Program-made: the position numbers and the translations under genes | In this document: one piece after another, positions 4,921-7,047 of the stretch | Layout: each line of letters starts with the position of its first letter | Position numbering within the stretch: position 1 is the first letter of the stretch | Notes under the pieces: model-generated | Told to the model about the DNA's origin: nothing | Databases searched by the model: none | The model's input: only the letters and a program-made list of their open reading frames with translations | Source: Candidatus Omnitrophota bacterium | GTDB taxonomy: Bacteria > Omnitrophota > Koll11 > Duberdicusellales > 4484-171 | Length of the DNA stretch: 7,047 nucleotides | Assembly: GCA_030692055.1 (NCBI GenBank) | Contig: JAUYCY010000185.1 | Location: 1 to 7,047, forward strand | Reading direction: 5' to 3'

Positions 4921-5151
4921 ACCACTGAAAATAACCTAAATAGTTATTACCGAAGGTAATTTTCTTGCGGATTTGAGAGGGTAATTTAAATAAATTTAGC
5001 TTTTGTACAATCTGCGTAAAAAATAGCCCTACAATGACTGTTTTTAGGGTTAGAAGGATAGATCTATAGAATTTCCTGGTTAGGGTTCTAAAGGTGCCTT
5101 AAGCGCGGTTTTTTGCGTAAAATAAGGTATTTCCGGGGGGCTTTTAAATAG

Positions 5152-5694
5152 TTAGGTGTTGTTTTCTTCGGGTTTTTCTGTGCTGCCGTCTTGTTCTTCC
5201 GGCGGCGGAATTGGTAGTTTTTCTTCTTTCTTTTGTATCGTCCAAGACGTCCCTTCTGTTGATTCGCTTAATTTTTCTCTTAAAACTTTTATTTCTGAAA
5301 TCATCTTCTTTGTTTCATTCTCTCTGTCCATCAGCTTTTCTTTCAAACTTATATTTTCGGCTTTTAATAAGGAAATAGTTGATTCTTGTTTTCTTTCTTG
5401 TTCTTTTAACCTAGCTGCTTCCTCATTTAAAGAAACTTCTCTCTTGCGAAGGGTTTCAAACTCGTTTTTTATGTCTTGCAAGTTATCCTTGGCTTCCTCA
5501 GCTTCTTTTTGGAGCGCAGAGTGTTCAAACTCTAATTTTTGCAGCTTTACATTTGTAGAAATAATCTGCTGTTTTAATTCAGTGATGTCGTTTTCGTTTC
5601 TTTTTTTGTCTTTTGTTTCGCTATATGATGAGATGAATAGATATCCGACTACGCCAATAGCCGTAATGGCCATTAATATTACTATCGCTTCCAT
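5152..5694 (-). CDS. membrane-anchored coiled-coil protein
   Basis: A 180-residue protein with one hydrophobic segment at residues 3-23. A long charged, heptad-like region follows (about 30-145, rich in Glu, Lys and Leu; for example the stretches LKQQI, LQKLEFEHSALQKEAEEA and VLREKL). It ends in an acidic, proline-rich tail (PIPPPEE). This is an inner-membrane anchor with a cytosolic or periplasmic coiled coil, probably an oligomeric scaffold; I cannot assign a family. AAAAGGAGAGG ends 5 bases before ATG 5694, a strong ribosome site. The gene starts 32 bases after the STAS-PilZ stop, which suggests one operon and a structural or tethering role for that signalling protein. Confidence 0.8.
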   Translation of the reverse strand: MEAIVILMAITAIGVVGYLFISSYSETKDKKRNENDITELKQQIISTNVKLQKLEFEHSALQKEAEEAKDNLQDIKNEFETLRKREVSLNEEAARLKEQERKQESTISLLKAENISLKEKLMDRENETKKMISEIKVLREKLSESTEGTSWTIQKKEEKLPIPPPEEQDGSTEKPEENNT

Positions 5695-5726
5695 GTTAAC
5701 CTCTCCTTTTAACCAGACCCATCAGG

Positions 5727-6446
5727 CTACTCTTGAGCGCTATGGGTAAGGTGTTTTTCAACAAATTCAATAATCTGCTCTTGCTTTTGGGCGCTTATAT
5801 TATAGAATTCTAAGCCCATCCCCGGTGATTCCATGGGCTGTATCTCTTCATCTGCCACCCAAACTACCTTAGTATCTACATCTAATATTCCCGGTGTAGG
5901 TAAAAGATGTAGTCTGACCGAAAGTATTTCCCCTATAGAGAATATTTTATCAGCAATTACGAAAGTTCCGATGGCGCTTAAATTTATAATCTTACCCTTA
6001 AAGTAAGTATCCTTAGGCGAAAATTTTTGCTTATATTCAATTGCGTTTTTTAACGGTATTCGTTTAAATCTTCGCCGTAGCCGCTGGTCTAGAATTTGCG
6101 AAAATATCTCCTCTTCCTTGAAGCTTTCGACAGCCTCTTTTTCTGTTTCGTAATAAGTAAAGACCTTATCTAAGCCGACAATAGCGAATAGCTTTTTTAC
6201 ATGGGTCGGAACATTACATAATTTCATTCTTCCTTTATGATTTAAGATATTCTTATAGGCCACAGCGATAAGGGATATACCTACATAATCTATTAGGTTT
6301 ACTCCTTCGAAATTACAAAGAATGTTTTTTGTCCTTTGAACTAAAGCCCGACCCGCGGTTTCAATAAAATCTGAGGCGTTTATATCGATACTGCCTTCTA
6401 AATCGAGAATAACAATATTGTCTTGTTCCCGGATGCCGATTTTCAT
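5727..6446 (-). CDS. STAS-PilZ fusion protein (anti-sigma antagonist fold plus cyclic-di-GMP receptor)
   Basis: A 239-residue soluble protein. Residues 1-110 are a STAS domain of the SpoIIAA/RsbV type (DLEGSIDINAS, then VNLIDYVGISLI, KLCNVPTHVKKLFAIVGLDKVF). At the site where such proteins usually carry a phosphorylatable serine (DSSG), this one reads D53-Y-V-G56, so classical serine phosphorylation looks lost. A linker follows, then a PilZ domain (about 122-235) with RxxxR at R125-R129 and NxSxxG at N155, S157, G160, all intact, ending in GMGLEF. The likely role is binding a partner through STAS under cyclic-di-GMP control. It lies between an anti-sigma-like gene (35-base gap) and the coiled-coil gene (32-base gap). 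No good ribosome site precedes ATG 6446. Confidence 0.9.
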   Translation of the reverse strand: MKIGIREQDNIVILDLEGSIDINASDFIETAGRALVQRTKNILCNFEGVNLIDYVGISLIAVAYKNILNHKGRMKLCNVPTHVKKLFAIVGLDKVFTYYETEKEAVESFKEEEIFSQILDQRLRRRFKRIPLKNAIEYKQKFSPKDTYFKGKIINLSAIGTFVIADKIFSIGEILSVRLHLLPTPGILDVDTKVVWVADEEIQPMESPGMGLEFYNISAQKQEQIIEFVEKHLTHSAQE

Positions 6447-6462
6447 ATAGCTAGGCTTATAT

Positions 6463-6490
6463 AAAAGTTAAATTATAATTGTTAACTTTT
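6463..6490. repeat. AT-rich inverted repeat between the anti-sigma-like and STAS-PilZ genes
   Basis: AAAAGTTAA (6463-6471) and TTAACTTTT (6482-6490) are perfectly complementary around a 10-base loop. The repeat overlaps the stop codon of the upstream gene. In RNA it could form a hairpin that affects translation of the STAS-PilZ gene; as DNA it could be an operator. Confidence 0.6.
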
Positions 6491-6772
6491 AATTAAAAGA
6501 TAAATAAATAATAATAATATAATTGAACTTACGCCCAGTATTATATATTCCAACGGGAATGTGTTTTTTATAATTTGCCCGCTAGTTGTTTCTTTATCTG
6601 TAAAAGGTTTTTGTTTTTCAAAAGCCAATGCGGGTTTATCCATGAATTGGCTTAAAAATAGCCGGCATTCGTTGCAAACGCATAAATGTTCCTCGACTTG
6701 CGTAATCTCCGGCTCCTGTATATCGTGCTTGACATATTTTGGGATTATATCCTTTATTTCCTCACAAATCAT
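6482..6772 (-). CDS. zinc-finger anti-sigma-like membrane protein
   Basis: A 96-residue protein. The N-terminal half matches the zf-HC2 / ZAS anti-sigma fold: MxCEEI start with C3, a YVKHDI turn, and H29-x3-C33-x2-C36, the zinc-binding signature. A hydrophobic segment at 76-94 sits at the C-terminus with almost no extracytoplasmic part, so any signal must arrive from the cytosolic side or through a partner. In known systems such domains hold an ECF sigma factor at the membrane; no sigma gene is in the window, so the target may be elsewhere or the fold may be used differently. It is the first gene of a three-gene minus-strand cluster with the STAS-PilZ protein. No Shine-Dalgarno site precedes ATG 6772; instead a terminator-like hairpin abuts it. 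Confidence 0.85.
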   Translation of the reverse strand: MICEEIKDIIPKYVKHDIQEPEITQVEEHLCVCNECRLFLSQFMDKPALAFEKQKPFTDKETTSGQIIKNTFPLEYIILGVSSIILLLFIYLLIKS

Positions 6773-6774
6773 AC

Positions 6775-6814
6775 AAAAAAAGGGTAGAATAAATATGCTT
6801 TACTTTTTCTACCC
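6775..6814 (-). terminator. intrinsic terminator or attenuator abutting the anti-sigma-like start codon
   Basis: Read on the minus strand, GGGTAGAA (6814-6807) pairs perfectly with TTCTACCC (6789-6782) around a 17-base loop, followed by seven T (6781-6775). The T-run ends 2 bases before the ATG at 6772. It may end an upstream transcript or act as a leader attenuator. Confidence 0.75.
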
Positions 6815-6852
6815 CACCCTCTGCTTAGTTACTATTTTAGAGAAAACCTGTT

Positions 6853-6914
6853 TAATCAACCAGTCTCCGCGGCAAGCCGCGGAGTATGTTCTATACTAAT
6901 ATTATCACTGGTTC
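6853..6914 (+). repeat. folded 62-bp repeat, copy 2
   Basis: Arms AACCAGT (6858-6864) and ACTGGTT (6907-6913) enclose a perfect 9-bp hairpin, CTCCGCGGC-AA-GCCGCGGAG, and AGTAT-GTTCT-ATACT. It differs from copy 1 (1041-1103) only in the first hairpin's loop side and one base near the right arm. Confidence 0.8.
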
Positions 6915-7000
6915 GCTCTTTTTTAAGCTATAGCGTATTTTTAAAACAGAGCAATTGCAACTTGTCATAGATGTATATTCTTATCGCTTAGCTATCGCGG

Positions 7001-7039
7001 ACCCAGCATATCTTTACTTTGCTTACGCAAAGGCTGGGT
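7001..7039. repeat. nested hairpin at the window edge
   Basis: ACCCAGC (7001-7007) pairs with GCTGGGT (7033-7039). Inside, CTTTGC-TTAC-GCAAAG (7017-7032) is perfect. The following bases TTCATTCAT also follow repeat copy 1 (from 1102). It is cut near its end by the window, so its full extent is unknown. Confidence 0.6.
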
Positions 7040-7047
7040 TCATTCAT

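Larger units (their letters stand above)
4745..5151. other. 407-bp gene-free region between two minus-strand genes
   Basis: No gene is supported on either strand. It holds the promoter and leader of the ribbon-helix-helix gene, the nested inverted repeat at 4880-4920, and a small hairpin ATTACC-GAA-GGTAAT (4946-4960) followed by TTTT on the plus strand. No strong terminator was recognised for the coiled-coil gene that ends at 5152. Confidence 0.75.

Noticed and set aside
5156..5749. Long plus-strand frame of 197 codons rich in Ser and Phe
   Set aside because: Antisense to the coiled-coil gene, whose Glu/Lys-rich codons read as Phe/Ser in reverse; no ribosome site, and the minus-strand gene has an excellent one.
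6561..6899. Plus-strand frame of 112 codons across the anti-sigma-like gene
   Set aside because: Antisense to the HxxxCxxC zinc-finger gene and runs through the terminator and the folded repeat.
1041..6914. CRISPR array
   Set aside because: The repeats occur singly in scattered places, with no regular repeat-spacer pattern and no cas genes.

Overview
The window looks like an AT-rich chromosomal segment from an uncultured bacterium. Stand-alone PilZ proteins, a DUF4416 protein beside a PflX-type radical SAM enzyme, and many short palindromic repeats would fit Candidatus Omnitrophota or a similar environmental lineage. That placement is an inference and no marker gene confirms it. Promoters look like ordinary sigma-70 sites: three -35/-10 pairs with exact 17-base spacing are visible.

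Plus-strand left half (about 1-3956): a possible 3' end of a gene at the window edge; a tight three-gene cluster of PilZ, a 49-residue zinc-ribbon protein and a second PilZ (197-1043); then a DUF4416 protein, a PflX-like radical SAM protein and a DUF2062 membrane protein. Between these genes, and fused in frame to the front of the radical SAM reading frame, lie several families of short inverted repeats (1041-1172, 1747-1999, 2930-3417).

Middle (about 3988-5151): a near-consensus promoter starts a clear class I cyclic-di-GMP (GEMM-I) riboswitch followed by an intrinsic terminator. No plus-strand gene follows it; transcription past the terminator would run against a convergent minus-strand ribbon-helix-helix gene (4535-4744). 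The next 400 bases hold only that gene's promoter and small hairpins.

Minus-strand right half (5152-6772): a probable operon read right to left. It encodes a zinc-finger anti-sigma-like membrane protein, a STAS-PilZ fusion, and a membrane-anchored coiled-coil protein. Upstream is an intrinsic terminator touching the first start codon, a second copy of a 62-base folded repeat, and another nested hairpin at the window edge.

The unifying theme is cyclic-di-GMP reception: three PilZ domains, all with intact binding motifs, plus one riboswitch within 6.5 kb. No GGDEF, EAL or HD-GYP enzyme is present, so the signal would be made elsewhere. The most distinctive items are the riboswitch with no target gene, with its competing 11-bp helix, and the anti-sigma / STAS-PilZ / coiled-coil operon, which could be a cyclic-di-GMP-gated partner-switching module.
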